This document shows, piece after piece, positions 23,785 through 32,038 of a stretch of 48,394 nucleotides of DNA. The notes beneath the pieces were generated by a model. It made no database searches. It had not been told where the DNA came from and worked only from the letters and a program-made list of their open reading frames with translations. Both the position numbers and the translations under genes were made by a program. Numbering within the stretch: the stretch's first letter is position 1; each line of letters opens with the position of its first letter. This DNA is from Lachnospiraceae bacterium (GTDB lineage Bacteria > Bacillota > Clostridia > Lachnospirales > Lachnospiraceae), in contig JAGCVY010000096.1 in assembly GCA_017962105.1 (NCBI GenBank), forward strand, positions 1-48,394, given 5' to 3'.

Positions 23785-23822
23785 AGTTTTCCCCCTACCG
23801 GCAATGCCGGATTCCTATTTTA

Positions 23823-24452
23823 TCACGATTTCTTCGGCCGACTGGCCCCGCAATCCCTGCACTGCGTAAACCGCGGAAAATTCACATTGCCACAGCTCGG
23901 GCAGCTCCAAACCGAAGCGCCCTGTTCCACATCGTCCAAGTCATCCCCGACAATCTGCTCGGTCGGTTTAAGACAGATGGAAAACACCAGCGCTGCTATC
24001 GCCAACGCAGCCAAAACATATGCCCAGACAGTGATCGGTTTGATTGCCGATACAAGGCTTGCATTTTTCATATCGCTGACACGATAGGTCATGAGATATG
24101 CTGCCGGCACCGTAAGCGCCCCCAGGAGTTCCAGTACAGACAATAAACTACTGACCACAGCAGAGTTCCTTACCGACTCTCCCATTACTCCCATCAGCTT
24201 CAATACATGCACTACCGGAATCATGGTCAATACCGCAATAGCGATGCCTACGCAAACACGATTGGTCGACGGAAAATTCTTCAGATCATAGTAAAACTCA
24301 TAGTCCGGAATTCTCACCCAGAACCCGAAAACATTCCGGCTTTCGTATTTGTATCCGCACACAACCAAAAACATCCCAATGGCCATGAGCCCGTTCACCA
24401 GCAACAGCAGCCATCTACGCATATTGGCTTTCGAATCAAATCTAGTTCTCAT
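23823..24452 (-). CDS. Zinc-ribbon membrane protein, paralogue 2
   Basis: A 209-residue protein with the same plan as its two neighbours: four predicted membrane segments, the shared block VHVLKLMGVMGESVRNSAVV and LSVLELLGALTVPA, and one C-terminal zinc finger, WSCPSCGNVNFPRFTQCRDC, ending GASRPKKS. The ATG at 24452 is chosen because GGAAAGGG precedes it; the longer frame to 24539 has no ribosome site. Spacing to paralogue 1 is 38 bases. Function unknown. Confidence 0.78.
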   Translation of the reverse strand: MRTRFDSKANMRRWLLLLVNGLMAIGMFLVVCGYKYESRNVFGFWVRIPDYEFYYDLKNFPSTNRVCVGIAIAVLTMIPVVHVLKLMGVMGESVRNSAVVSSLLSVLELLGALTVPAAYLMTYRVSDMKNASLVSAIKPITVWAYVLAALAIAALVFSICLKPTEQIVGDDLDDVEQGASVWSCPSCGNVNFPRFTQCRDCGASRPKKS

Positions 24453-24618
24453 AATTTCCCTTTCCAGGCGAATCCCCCGATTCACCTTGTAGCACATCGT
24501 AGCAAATGTGAGGGAAAGCGTCAATTTGTAGTTGCTCAAATGTCGGGAAATGGGGTGGAAATGTCAAAACAGTCTTGTTCAGATGAACGAAATATAGCAG
24601 AAGTCAGTATTCCAGCAA

Positions 24619-25341
24619 TCAATATTCCTTCGGTCGATATGCACCGCAAGATGTACACCGAGAAACAGTAGCAGTGTTTTTCGCGCCACAAATTGGACAA
24701 AACCACTTTGAAGGAATCGTGTTTTCAGTAAATCTCTTACCACAACCAAGGCAAAAGTTTGCATCATGGGGATTCTTCCTGCCACAATCTGAGCAAACAA
24801 TATCTTTATATTTTATGCTAGTGAGACTCTTAAAGACAGGCGGAGTGGGCATAAGCCGTATAGAAAGAACCATAGCGATTATAATCAGAATGATCCAAAC
24901 ATATGCCCAGGTAGCTATAGTTTCAAAAAGCTCCTTTACCAGTTCGGGAGTCAGATTACTTCTTCCTCCCAAAGCAGCATATACATACAACGTAGGAACG
25001 CCAATAGCCCCCAGAAGTTCCAATGCGGAGAATAACCAACTAAGAGCCGCCTTATTTCTTCTGGATTCGCCAAACAGGCCCAACAATTTCAAAACATGTA
25101 AAATTGGGAAAACCACTAGGAAAACCACACTGATTCTCAACCCAATTTTAACGGCAACATCACTCAAAGCTACAGTTTTGCGTACTTGAAGCTCACTAAT
25201 GAATTTCCAAAACTTCCATACATTTACATCGCGTTGCCCCCAATTAAACATCGTAAAAAAGGTCCCGACAAAAAAGAAGCAATTCAGCAATAAAAGCATC
25301 CATCTTCGAATATTCGCTCTTTCGTAGGTTTCTGTGGTCAT
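24619..25341 (-). CDS. Zinc-ribbon membrane protein, paralogue 3 (two zinc ribbons)
   Basis: A 240-residue member of the same family with the shared block LHVLKLLGLFGESRRNKAAL and FSALELLGAIGVPT. It differs by carrying two zinc ribbons in tandem, CSDCGRKNPHDANFCLGCGK (about 180-199) and CPICGAKNTATVSRCTSCGA (about 216-235). The second matches the single ribbon of the other two. The ATG at 25341 follows AGGAGA. DNA here is more AT-rich than in the first 20 kb. It is likely the first gene of a run through bcp, although 166 bases separate it from paralogue 2. Confidence 0.78.
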   Translation of the reverse strand: MTTETYERANIRRWMLLLLNCFFFVGTFFTMFNWGQRDVNVWKFWKFISELQVRKTVALSDVAVKIGLRISVVFLVVFPILHVLKLLGLFGESRRNKAALSWLFSALELLGAIGVPTLYVYAALGGRSNLTPELVKELFETIATWAYVWIILIIIAMVLSIRLMPTPPVFKSLTSIKYKDIVCSDCGRKNPHDANFCLGCGKRFTENTIPSKWFCPICGAKNTATVSRCTSCGAYRPKEY

Positions 25342-25505
25342 ATCGCAGTTCTCCTTTCATGTTTTGTCTCTCTGGTTTCCCTATCAAAGTAATAAACAAC
25401 TGGCCCACACTTTTGAGGATAACCTACACTTATAAAAAGGAGACACCTCAAACCTACTTCGGTCAAAGATGCCCCTAGTTGTTTTGTGATACATGCCTTG
25501 GAATA

Positions 25506-25823
25506 CTATTTCCCACCTTGTGGTGTTTCCGATTCAGCCCTCTGAGAATCCTTTTCTCTCTTCAGGTTTTCAGCCTTCATCATATCGTTCTCAGCCTTAA
25601 GTTTCTTTGCTTCATCCTTGTCAGCAAAAGATTTGGAAATGCGAAGCACACCGAAAAAGGCTGCCAATCCAAGGAAAATTACAGAAAGGATCATCAATCC
25701 TCTTCCCGAAAAGGTTACTCCCGCAACAGTAAGTAACGCCTGAGAACCTAGCTGCCAATCACTTGCATGGGAAAGCAGAATAATTTGACAAGCAAGACTT
25801 AAAATGATAAATATCAGTTCCAT
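25506..25823 (-). CDS. Small two-pass membrane protein with charged tail
   Basis: A 105-residue protein with two hydrophobic segments (about 2-18 and 38-63) and a charged, probably coiled-coil C-terminus (KSFADKDEAKKLKAENDMM). No family is recognised. The ATG at 25823 is preferred because AAGGAG precedes it. It has its own promoter with an inverted repeat (25877-25906). Confidence 0.6.
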   Translation of the reverse strand: MELIFIILSLACQIILLSHASDWQLGSQALLTVAGVTFSGRGLMILSVIFLGLAAFFGVLRISKSFADKDEAKKLKAENDMMKAENLKREKDSQRAESETPQGGK

Positions 25824-25876
25824 ATTGGTTTTACTCCTTATAAAAAACAAGATAAGACGTAGATAACCTGTAAACG

Positions 25877-25906
25877 ATTATATCATATCGTATCAAGAAA
25901 CGATAC
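25877..25906 (-). promoter_or_regulatory. Extended -10 promoter with inverted repeat for the small membrane protein
   Basis: Minus-strand TGA-TATAAT (25877-25885) adjoins an inverted repeat GTATC-N7-GATAC (25890-25906), which sits in the spacer region and could be an operator. Confidence 0.5.
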
Positions 25907-25987
25907 ACAACATTTTTATGAGACCGAACAATATAATGCTCTCGTCCAAACTAAGTCGAACTGACATATTTTATTGCTATTGTATAG

Positions 25988-26581
25988 CTATTGTTTTCTT
26001 CGAGCTATTATATTCAACCATTGCTCATTTTCTCTGCCCGGCCGAACATCCGCTGCCGTCCACATATCGACAATCTCAATACCATCAATATCCTTGGCAA
26101 ATTCACAAAACGAATCTTCCGTAAAAAAAGTAAAATGGCGTCCGTGCCGCTCTCCTTCGAACTCCCCATACTTAAAGGATGTATAGAGATAACCGCCCTT
26201 CTTCACCACTTGAACTAGCGTCTTCATGACGGGTAACAGCGATGTTTTCGGCAAATGCAAAATCGACGAACAAGCCCAAATACCGTCATACTTCTCATCC
26301 TCCGCCGTAAAATCCTCAAACAAACACTGTCGAACCTCAATCCCAGTGTTTTGAGACGCAATCTTGCAAAGCTCTTCGGATCCGTCGATTGCTTCCACAC
26401 GGTATCCTTTCCCAAGGAAGTACTTTGTATCCCGTCCGGAACCGCAACCGAAATCCAGAATGTACGCACCTTCCGGTAGCAGTGCAAGGAAGCGGTCCTG
26501 TATCAGAGCAAACTCCACGTCCAACGTGGAGTTTGTATATGCAGTTGCGTTTTGATTGTAATAATCAATCGTTTTATTCAT
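25988..26581 (-). CDS. Class I SAM-dependent methyltransferase
   Basis: A 197-residue methyltransferase. Motif I is ILDFGCGSGRDT (about 40-51), followed by the acidic motif VEAIDGS and the motif IV region YDGIWACSSILHL. The DNA-methylase NPPY motif is absent, so a small-molecule or protein substrate is more likely than DNA. The ATG at 26581 follows GGAGC and overlaps the end of the HNH gene by 8 bases, which indicates translational coupling. It lies in an AT-rich accessory stretch. Confidence 0.82.
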   Translation of the reverse strand: MNKTIDYYNQNATAYTNSTLDVEFALIQDRFLALLPEGAYILDFGCGSGRDTKYFLGKGYRVEAIDGSEELCKIASQNTGIEVRQCLFEDFTAEDEKYDGIWACSSILHLPKTSLLPVMKTLVQVVKKGGYLYTSFKYGEFEGERHGRHFTFFTEDSFCEFAKDIDGIEIVDMWTAADVRPGRENEQWLNIIARRKQ

Positions 26582-27695
26582 GGTAGCTCCATTCTTTAAA
26601 TCCCTGCATCTTCGCGGACTCATATACCGGACGAATCACATTTTCGAGTCGCTGCTTGAATGCCGTCTGGTCGAGACCGGCTGCATAAAGCTGGTTCTTA
26701 ATCTCGGAATTGTTCAAGTGGTATTTGGCGATTTCGTCAAATTCGTGCGCAACAACCTTGTTCTCCGACCGGAGCTCATATGCCCGATACTCAATATTCC
26801 CAAGTGAATCAAAATATTGTGACCACACCGGAAGGGAATTGCTCTTGCTACTGTTAATCTGTTTGGTCGTTGGATGAAGATTCCAAAGTTCATCATGCGC
26901 TACATACTGCCATGGCACAAAATGATCCACGGAAATGTTCATGTCCACAATTTCCTTATCGCTATAGATATCCTTAAGCGAAGGATCTATCGAAGCAATC
27001 AGCTTCCAATACTTTCGTACGCGTTCAATATCCCTTGATGTCGGCGGTTCAATCTTGTCCGCTATACCCGGCACACTGGGATTACGGTTCTGAAGATATT
27101 GGATTAACTTAAGTTGTGACCATCCTCTCAGTATTTCCTTATGCTTCGTCAAATACTCAGCCCACTCCGAATTGACCTCGATTACAGTACCCAATCCGGA
27201 AATCATAGAGAAATAGTAAATTAAGCGTTTTTGGCTATTAATTTTGTCAGTCAAGGCATCCTTAGGACCATACCATGTAGATCTTTCGATTGTGATGTCG
27301 TCGTAAAATGGGACCTGCAGACGATACGGCACATTCAACGTCAAATCAGATTTATATTTGCGAATCTTCTTATCATCTGACTTCTGCAGAAAAGCCAGCA
27401 ATTTCTCCCGCTTCTCCGAGGAACGAATGGCATAGTTTTTATGAATGTACTTAACAACCTCTTCCAGATTATCCGTAGAATCAATCGGTCCTAAATGGAG
27501 ATGATACTCTGTCACCATATACCACGCTTCACAAATCATTTCGTCAATCAACTCGGTGAAAGTGAACATCCGATGATTGGCATCTACTTTGCGCAAAATT
27601 GCTTGAAACCAAAAGAATTTATAACAGTTCGTTGTATTGTCAAACAATCTGCTTAGGTAGCCGATGTTCAGTTCATCAGAATATGGTAAGTTCAT
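26574..27695 (-). CDS. HNH endonuclease domain protein
   Basis: A 373-residue protein. The C-terminal third holds an HNH nuclease core, ISVDHFVPWQYVAHDELWNL, then HPTTKQINSSKSNSLP, which provides the His, Asn and second His/Lys positions of the beta-beta-alpha metal fold. No CxxC zinc pairs flank it. The N-terminal ~230 residues are unrecognised and may recognise a substrate. The start is uncertain: the ATG at 27695 (MNLPYSDEL) has GGGGAG ten bases upstream, while the ATG at 27704 sits almost on that site. The downstream methyltransferase overlaps its end. The pairing looks like a defence or modification gene pair but is not a recognised restriction system. Confidence 0.75.
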   Translation of the reverse strand: MNLPYSDELNIGYLSRLFDNTTNCYKFFWFQAILRKVDANHRMFTFTELIDEMICEAWYMVTEYHLHLGPIDSTDNLEEVVKYIHKNYAIRSSEKREKLLAFLQKSDDKKIRKYKSDLTLNVPYRLQVPFYDDITIERSTWYGPKDALTDKINSQKRLIYYFSMISGLGTVIEVNSEWAEYLTKHKEILRGWSQLKLIQYLQNRNPSVPGIADKIEPPTSRDIERVRKYWKLIASIDPSLKDIYSDKEIVDMNISVDHFVPWQYVAHDELWNLHPTTKQINSSKSNSLPVWSQYFDSLGNIEYRAYELRSENKVVAHEFDEIAKYHLNNSEIKNQLYAAGLDQTAFKQRLENVIRPVYESAKMQGFKEWSYHE

Positions 27696-27821
27696 GTATT
27701 TCATGCTCCCCAAAGACGCAAATTAAATATTCAAAACCAATAAGCAGCAATTGGCAAAGTTTTTTGATTCCCTAACGATAGTTCATGAAAATCAACCGCA
27801 GTATCGATTAGCGCTCGAATT

Positions 27822-28421
27822 TTAAAAAATCCAGTCAAGCAGCATCTCATCCGCTGGTAGCCATTTCACTTGCTCTATCTCCTTCATCCGCAGCCACCGT
27901 GCGTCTACCGCTTCTTTCAGCTCCAGATGTCCGTCCATTATCTCTGCATTGAAGCAGTCCATGGACAGGTGAAACTCAGGGTAATCATACTCGATTGTCT
28001 GTATCAAATCCCCGACTGCGATTGTTGCGGTCAGTTCTTCCCGAATCTCTCGTACGAGGGCTTCCTGTGGGGTTTCTCCAGGCTCGATTTTGCCTCCCGG
28101 GAACTCCCACCAGCCCTTGTATTCACCATAACCTCGGGCCGTGGCGAAGATTTGTCCTGGGTGGCGGATAGGGTCGCGAATTACCGCTGCCACAACACGG
28201 ATATACTTGCGAATGTTACCTTCCGAGTCGTAGCAAACTTTCTTTCCCTCGTATATTCCTTGCTTTGCAATTACGCTTTCTGGAACTTCCTCATACCGAA
28301 TTCTTCCTTCAATTTCATCTCCGATTTTTTTCAGCTTTAGCAAAGCAAATGGCTCCTCTCTGCAAGATTCCTCGCAGCCATAATCAGCTTCTGTTATGTT
28401 CTCGACAACATAAATATCCAA
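27822..28421 (-). CDS. MutT-like Nudix hydrolase
   Basis: A 199-residue protein. Residues ~75-199 are a Nudix domain of the MutT/8-oxo-dGTP diphosphatase type, with FPGGKIEPGETPQEAL then VREIREELTA, a complete Nudix box apart from the final Gly-hydrophobic pair (TA). WWEFPGG and the C-terminal RWLRMKEIEQVKWLPAD fit MutT. The first ~70 residues are an extra acidic domain that I do not recognise. The start is TTG at 28421 with AAAGGGG upstream. It lies 29 bases after the broken HNH gene, on the same strand. Confidence 0.82.
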   Translation of the reverse strand: MDIYVVENITEADYGCEESCREEPFALLKLKKIGDEIEGRIRYEEVPESVIAKQGIYEGKKVCYDSEGNIRKYIRVVAAVIRDPIRHPGQIFATARGYGEYKGWWEFPGGKIEPGETPQEALVREIREELTATIAVGDLIQTIEYDYPEFHLSMDCFNAEIMDGHLELKEAVDARWLRMKEIEQVKWLPADEMLLDWIF

Positions 28422-28450
28422 AGTAATTACCCCTTTGAAAACATGTTTGT

Positions 28451-29441
28451 TTATTCATAATACCGTTTCAACTGATCAAACGATAAGTCTAATCCAACCA
28501 CTCCAAGTGCCTGAATTCTCTCGTTGTAGAGCTTTCTGAGGATAGGAATCTTGTCCTCAAGCCGCCCATAATGAAGCAGATTATGACAATGGCTGCATAG
28601 GGATACAATGTTTTCCATAACATCAACACCATAGGCAAAATCGCGATAACGACTAAGCGGAATCAAATGGTGTGGTTCTGTATATGGCACTTTCCCATTC
28701 TTTCGCAAAAAAGTGCGGTCGGTATTATTGTATTCGCATTTAAAATCAGCGTACACCAACGCATCAACCGCAGTCTTGGATTTTCGTTTTGGCTTCTCTC
28801 TGTCAGGTGCCGCAGCCTTTGTCATTTCCTGCTTTGTCTTCTGACCTAACCATTTAGGTTTGCTTCCAATAGCTGCATCAACTAAGTCATCTATCTCATC
28901 CATCTGCAGCTGATCATATTCTGATTCTTTCTCCTCAATAATATCTTCTATAGCATCCTTCAAAACTCTTCTTTTCTCTTTTGTGGTTTGAAGTTTAATG
29001 GCTTCCTCAAGCAAATAGATTGCTTGTTCATCATCAATTGTACACATGTACTGTTGCTTTCCAGTGCCATTGATTGTGAATGCACTACCTTCTTTATAGT
29101 GATCAGCAAGCCACTGTTTATGGTCTGTTACAACTAACGGTACATCCAAAGGATAATACGTAGTATCGATGCGATACCCATCATCATCCCATGTAACAGT
29201 TGTTTTTGCGTCCGACAGCTCCTTGGGCTGAAGTGCATCTCTACAATCTGCTTTTGCAATACTGATGGCCATAATTTTCCTGTTGGAATTATGTATAATA
29301 AAATCTCCTTATTTTTACGTTTGTCATCATTGTATAGCCGGCATTTTTCGCGCCGGATTTTGTTAGCTTTGGAGACCATACGTAGTCACCCGCTCTTTCT
29401 TCCGCATAAGTTTCACCCTGGTAAACATAATAGACGCTCAT
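28451..29441 (-). pseudogene. PUA/EVE-like + HNH endonuclease, frameshifted
   Basis: The ATG at 29441 (AGAGG just upstream) opens a frame reading MSVYYVYQGETYAEERAGDY and continuing to TNVK, but it ends at 29289. If the single base at 29311 is removed, the frame continues VKKGDFIIHNSNRKIMAISI and joins a 273-residue frame that runs to 28451. The joined ~317-residue product has an N-terminal EVE/PUA-like domain (the KKGD-I-H---GKI-AIS pattern is typical) and a C-terminal HNH nuclease (TEPHHLIPLSRYRDFAYGVD, SLCSHCHNLLHYG). Such proteins are often modification-dependent nucleases. The gene is disrupted unless this is a sequencing error. The 273-residue part alone has an internal ATG but no ribosome site. 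Confidence 0.8.
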
Positions 29442-29485
29442 CTTTCCTCTCCCTTTCTTAGTTAATCAACATGCTCTTATTCTAT

Positions 29486-30475
29486 TTACTGATACATCTC
29501 CTCCGCCTTCCGGAGCTGCTCCTTCATTTTCCGGGCGACGGTCTTCGGGGACACGATCTTCACGTTAGTGCCGAGGCCGAAGAGCCAGCCGTAGAAGTGG
29601 TCACTGAGGGCGACGGTCACGTCGGTCTCGGACCAGTCGGGTTCGGTGGAGGGCAGGATGTGGATGTCGCGGCCGAAGCGGTCCAGGAGGACGCCGACGA
29701 AGTCGTCGCGAAATGCGAGACGGACCTGGGTCGGGTCGCCGCCGAACATATCGAAGTTCATCTTGGAGTATTGGGCGAGGTCGAATTCCTTGAAGCGGTC
29801 GCGGCCGATGCGCTTATCCTCGAGGACGGTGATGCTCTTCATCTTGTCCACCCGAAAATGCTTGATGCAGTCGGCTTCCTCGTCGTAGGCGATCAGGTAG
29901 TAGTTCTCGTCCGCCCAGGTCATGGCCCAGGGGCTCACGACGTAGGGCGTGGCCTTGCGGGGCTCCATGCGCTTGGCGAGGTTCCACTTCATATACTCGA
30001 ATTGGATCTGACGGTTGGAGGCGATGGCGCGGTGGACATCGTCGACGAAATAGTAGATGCTCTCGTTCATGGTCTTGACGCGGCCCTGCACCGTGACCTG
30101 GCGCTTGAGCTGCTCCGCCTCGTACTTGCTGGCCATGGCGGTCAGCTTCTTGATGAGTTCCCCCGACTTCTTCGCGGTGATGAACTTCGAGGACTGGATG
30201 GCGTCAACGAGGAGCTTGAGCTCCGCGATCTCAAAATGCTTCCCGGCCACATGGTAGTAATAGTTGTGGCCGACCTTCTCCCCCAAAACCTCGATGCCGA
30301 GGTCCTCGAGGGTGGCGAGATCGTCGTAGAGACTCTTTCGGTCCGCAGTCACGCCGTAGAGGGCCAGCTCGGCCTTGATCTCCGGCATGGTGATCATGTG
30401 CTCGTCATCGGTTTTCTCCAGCATAATCTGGGCCAGGCGGTACAGTTTAAGCTTCTGATTGGCTCCCTTCGGCAT
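29486..30475 (-). CDS. WYL-domain transcription regulator
   Basis: A 329-residue regulator. The N-terminal winged HTH is of the DeoR/HTH_11 type (KLYRLAQIMLEKTDDEHMIT, ADRKSLYDDLATLEDLGIEV). A WYL domain follows (VSPWAMTWADENYYLIAYDE, then KHFRVDKMKSITVLEDKR), and a WCX-type C-terminal segment. WYL proteins sense ligands, often nucleic acids or nucleotides, and commonly regulate defence or DNA repair genes. The ATG at 30475 follows AAGGAGG. An extended -10 (TGG-TATAAT) lies at 30507-30515. It sits between the HNH/Nudix group and the HIRAN group. Confidence 0.92.
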   Translation of the reverse strand: MPKGANQKLKLYRLAQIMLEKTDDEHMITMPEIKAELALYGVTADRKSLYDDLATLEDLGIEVLGEKVGHNYYYHVAGKHFEIAELKLLVDAIQSSKFITAKKSGELIKKLTAMASKYEAEQLKRQVTVQGRVKTMNESIYYFVDDVHRAIASNRQIQFEYMKWNLAKRMEPRKATPYVVSPWAMTWADENYYLIAYDEEADCIKHFRVDKMKSITVLEDKRIGRDRFKEFDLAQYSKMNFDMFGGDPTQVRLAFRDDFVGVLLDRFGRDIHILPSTEPDWSETDVTVALSDHFYGWLFGLGTNVKIVSPKTVARKMKEQLRKAEEMYQ

Positions 30476-30506
30476 AGTGCGGATCCTCCTTCGGAGTTGA
30501 TGGTTT

Positions 30507-30515
30507 ATTATACCA
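30507..30515 (-). promoter_or_regulatory. Extended -10 element of the WYL gene
   Basis: Minus-strand TGG-TATAAT about 32 bases before the start codon; no convincing -35. Confidence 0.55.
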
Positions 30516-30583
30516 CATATGCCGGCCATAAGGGAAGTTTATAACGCTTTTTTCCAAATCTTTTTTCGGTGTCCGCGCACCTG

Positions 30584-30979
30584 TCAAAAATCCACAAGAT
30601 AGATGCTGATATTGATCTGCCGGAAGGACCCTTTCTCCTCCGTGCGGACCACCTTGGCGGTCAGGTACTTGCCGGCGTCCATCAGACGGGCGAACACGAT
30701 GTTGTCCTTCTCGGGAATGTATCCGACCTTCCGCTTTTGCTCGTCCAGCACCAGGATGGCCTTGTCGTCAAATTTGTTCTCGGGCTCCCGCCGCAGCGCC
30801 AGCTTCGTCCCCACCGTGATCCCGTCGAGGATGCTCTGGTCCTTGATGTATCCCGTCCCCGCCACGTAAGAGTCAAACAGCAGGATCTCGTGGGTTAGGG
30901 GCTTGATCATCTTGTCGAGCGTCGCGCCGTTCGCGGTCGCAAGTTCGTCTTTTTTCTTGATGATCAGTTCGTCTGCCAT
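30584..30979 (-). CDS. Stand-alone HIRAN-domain protein
   Basis: A 131-residue protein. Residues ~35-125 match the HIRAN domain, known from Rad5/HLTF, where it binds DNA 3' ends: LLFDSYVAGTGYIKDQS, LALRREPENKFDDKAILV, KRKVGYIPEKDNIVFARLMD. The ATG at 30979 follows AAAGGAGG; 18 extra upstream codons lack a ribosome site. Stand-alone HIRAN proteins in bacteria are uncharacterised. Same-strand neighbours are a J-domain gene and a Sel1-like gene. Confidence 0.88.
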   Translation of the reverse strand: MADELIIKKKDELATANGATLDKMIKPLTHEILLFDSYVAGTGYIKDQSILDGITVGTKLALRREPENKFDDKAILVLDEQKRKVGYIPEKDNIVFARLMDAGKYLTAKVVRTEEKGSFRQINISIYLVDF

Positions 30980-31011
30980 GGTGTGGTCCTCCTTTGGTTC
31001 TGTTTGCGCAT

Positions 31012-31058
31012 AGCTGGGGCGCGCCGAAGGCACAGCCCTGCGCTTGCGGGCCCCAGCT
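31012..31058. repeat. Long inverted repeat between the J-domain and HIRAN genes
   Basis: Nine-base arms AGCTGGGGC (31012-31020) and GCCCCAGCT (31050-31058) enclose a GC-rich 29-base loop. It lacks a T-run, so an attenuator or processing hairpin is more likely than a terminator. Confidence 0.5.
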
Positions 31059-31072
31059 AGGTCCAGCTAAGC

Positions 31073-31879
31073 TCAGTTCAGCTTCATGACCGCCTTGAAT
31101 CCGCCCTCCGCGAGGATTTCCTCAAGCGCCTTCCGAAGCTCCGACAAATACTGCTCGTAATCCTCGTGTTCCGCCTGCAGCTCCCTCCGGAACTCCTCCT
31201 TCCGCTCCTCGTCCGCCAGCAGCGCCCCGTAGGTGTACGGCTCCGTCGTCAGGATGTCGTTGATCGCCCGTTCCGTCCGCTCGATGCGCTTCTCAAGGTT
31301 CGCTACATCTACGGAAAATGCTTCTTCCCCAAGCTCCCGAAGTGCCTTCCGCACCAGCACCTCCAGCTCCTCCAGCTCGTCCACGTTGCTGTGGTTGTAG
31401 GCATTGACCACGCGCTCCCAAAGCTCCTGCAGGGACTCATTCGTCTCGGTCTTCTTGTTGATATCCGGGTGCAGCTGCTTCGCCAGCCTCCGGTAAATCT
31501 TCTTCGAGCGGCTCAACCGGAATTCGTCGACATTTTTCGACTTCTCCGCTGCCTCTGTGGCCTTCTCCAGGTCCCGCAGCTGCGTGTAATACAGCTGCAT
31601 CTCCTCGTCCACCTCGCTCTGCATCCGCGTCACGTCCACCGCCAGCCCGCGGTTGATGCGCCTGCGGCAGTAATTGATGGTCTTCTTCTCCCGGATGCAC
31701 GCCGCCTTCAGTTCGAAGTTCTCCGTGATCTGCGCGCCGAACTCCTTGATGTAGCCCGTCTGGTACGACCCGGCCTGCTTGAGGTACTCGTCCCGCTTCA
31801 GCAGGAGATCCTCGTAATCCCTGAGAAGGGAATCTGTATTCGATCTGGTTTCCATTGTTGTTTTTACATTCTGTGTCAT
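31073..31879 (-). CDS. J-domain protein (DnaJ-like) with coiled-coil regions
   Basis: A 268-residue protein. A J-like segment in the middle (about 125-170) reads KIYRRLAKQLHPDINKKTET, with the HPD tripeptide that stimulates Hsp70 ATPase, and then LQELWERVVNAYNHSNVDEL. The flanking regions are long, charged, probably coiled-coil helices. There is no Gly/Phe region or zinc centre, so it is a type III co-chaperone at most. The ATG at 31879 has GGAG ten bases upstream; a GTG three codons earlier is too close to it. Confidence 0.75.
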   Translation of the reverse strand: MTQNVKTTMETRSNTDSLLRDYEDLLLKRDEYLKQAGSYQTGYIKEFGAQITENFELKAACIREKKTINYCRRRINRGLAVDVTRMQSEVDEEMQLYYTQLRDLEKATEAAEKSKNVDEFRLSRSKKIYRRLAKQLHPDINKKTETNESLQELWERVVNAYNHSNVDELEELEVLVRKALRELGEEAFSVDVANLEKRIERTERAINDILTTEPYTYGALLADEERKEEFRRELQAEHEDYEQYLSELRKALEEILAEGGFKAVMKLN

Positions 31880-31955
31880 GGTTATCACGCTCCTCTTTTC
31901 TTGGTACCTCCATTATGCCCACAAGGGGTGGGGTATAAAAATGCCTCAAAAAGCG

Positions 31956-31986
31956 GGGGGCGGCTCCGAATTTCGAAGTCACCCCC
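31956..31986 (-). terminator. Probable terminator after the Sel1-like gene
   Basis: Fourteen-base arms (31956-31969 and 31973-31986) pair with two wobbles and one mismatch as minus-strand RNA and are followed by GCTTTTTG. It lies 53 bases past the stop at 32039. Confidence 0.55.
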
Positions 31987-32038
31987 AGTTGAGACGTTAT
32001 TTTATGACCTTTGGCACCCTATCTTCGCAACAATACAA

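Noticed and set aside
25988-27695. Type II restriction-modification system (HNH plus methyltransferase)
   Set aside because: The methyltransferase lacks the NPPY or PC-type catalytic motifs of DNA methylases and is short; it looks like a small-molecule or protein methyltransferase.
29289-29320. Programmed frameshift in the HNH gene
   Set aside because: No slippery heptamer in the needed direction is seen; moving forward one base at the A-run meets TAA at once. A mutation is more likely.
29134-29379. 81-codon minus-strand frame starting MVSKANKIRREK
   Set aside because: It is the wrong frame of the EVE/PUA-HNH gene; the correct frame starts at 29441 and continues after the one-base shift.
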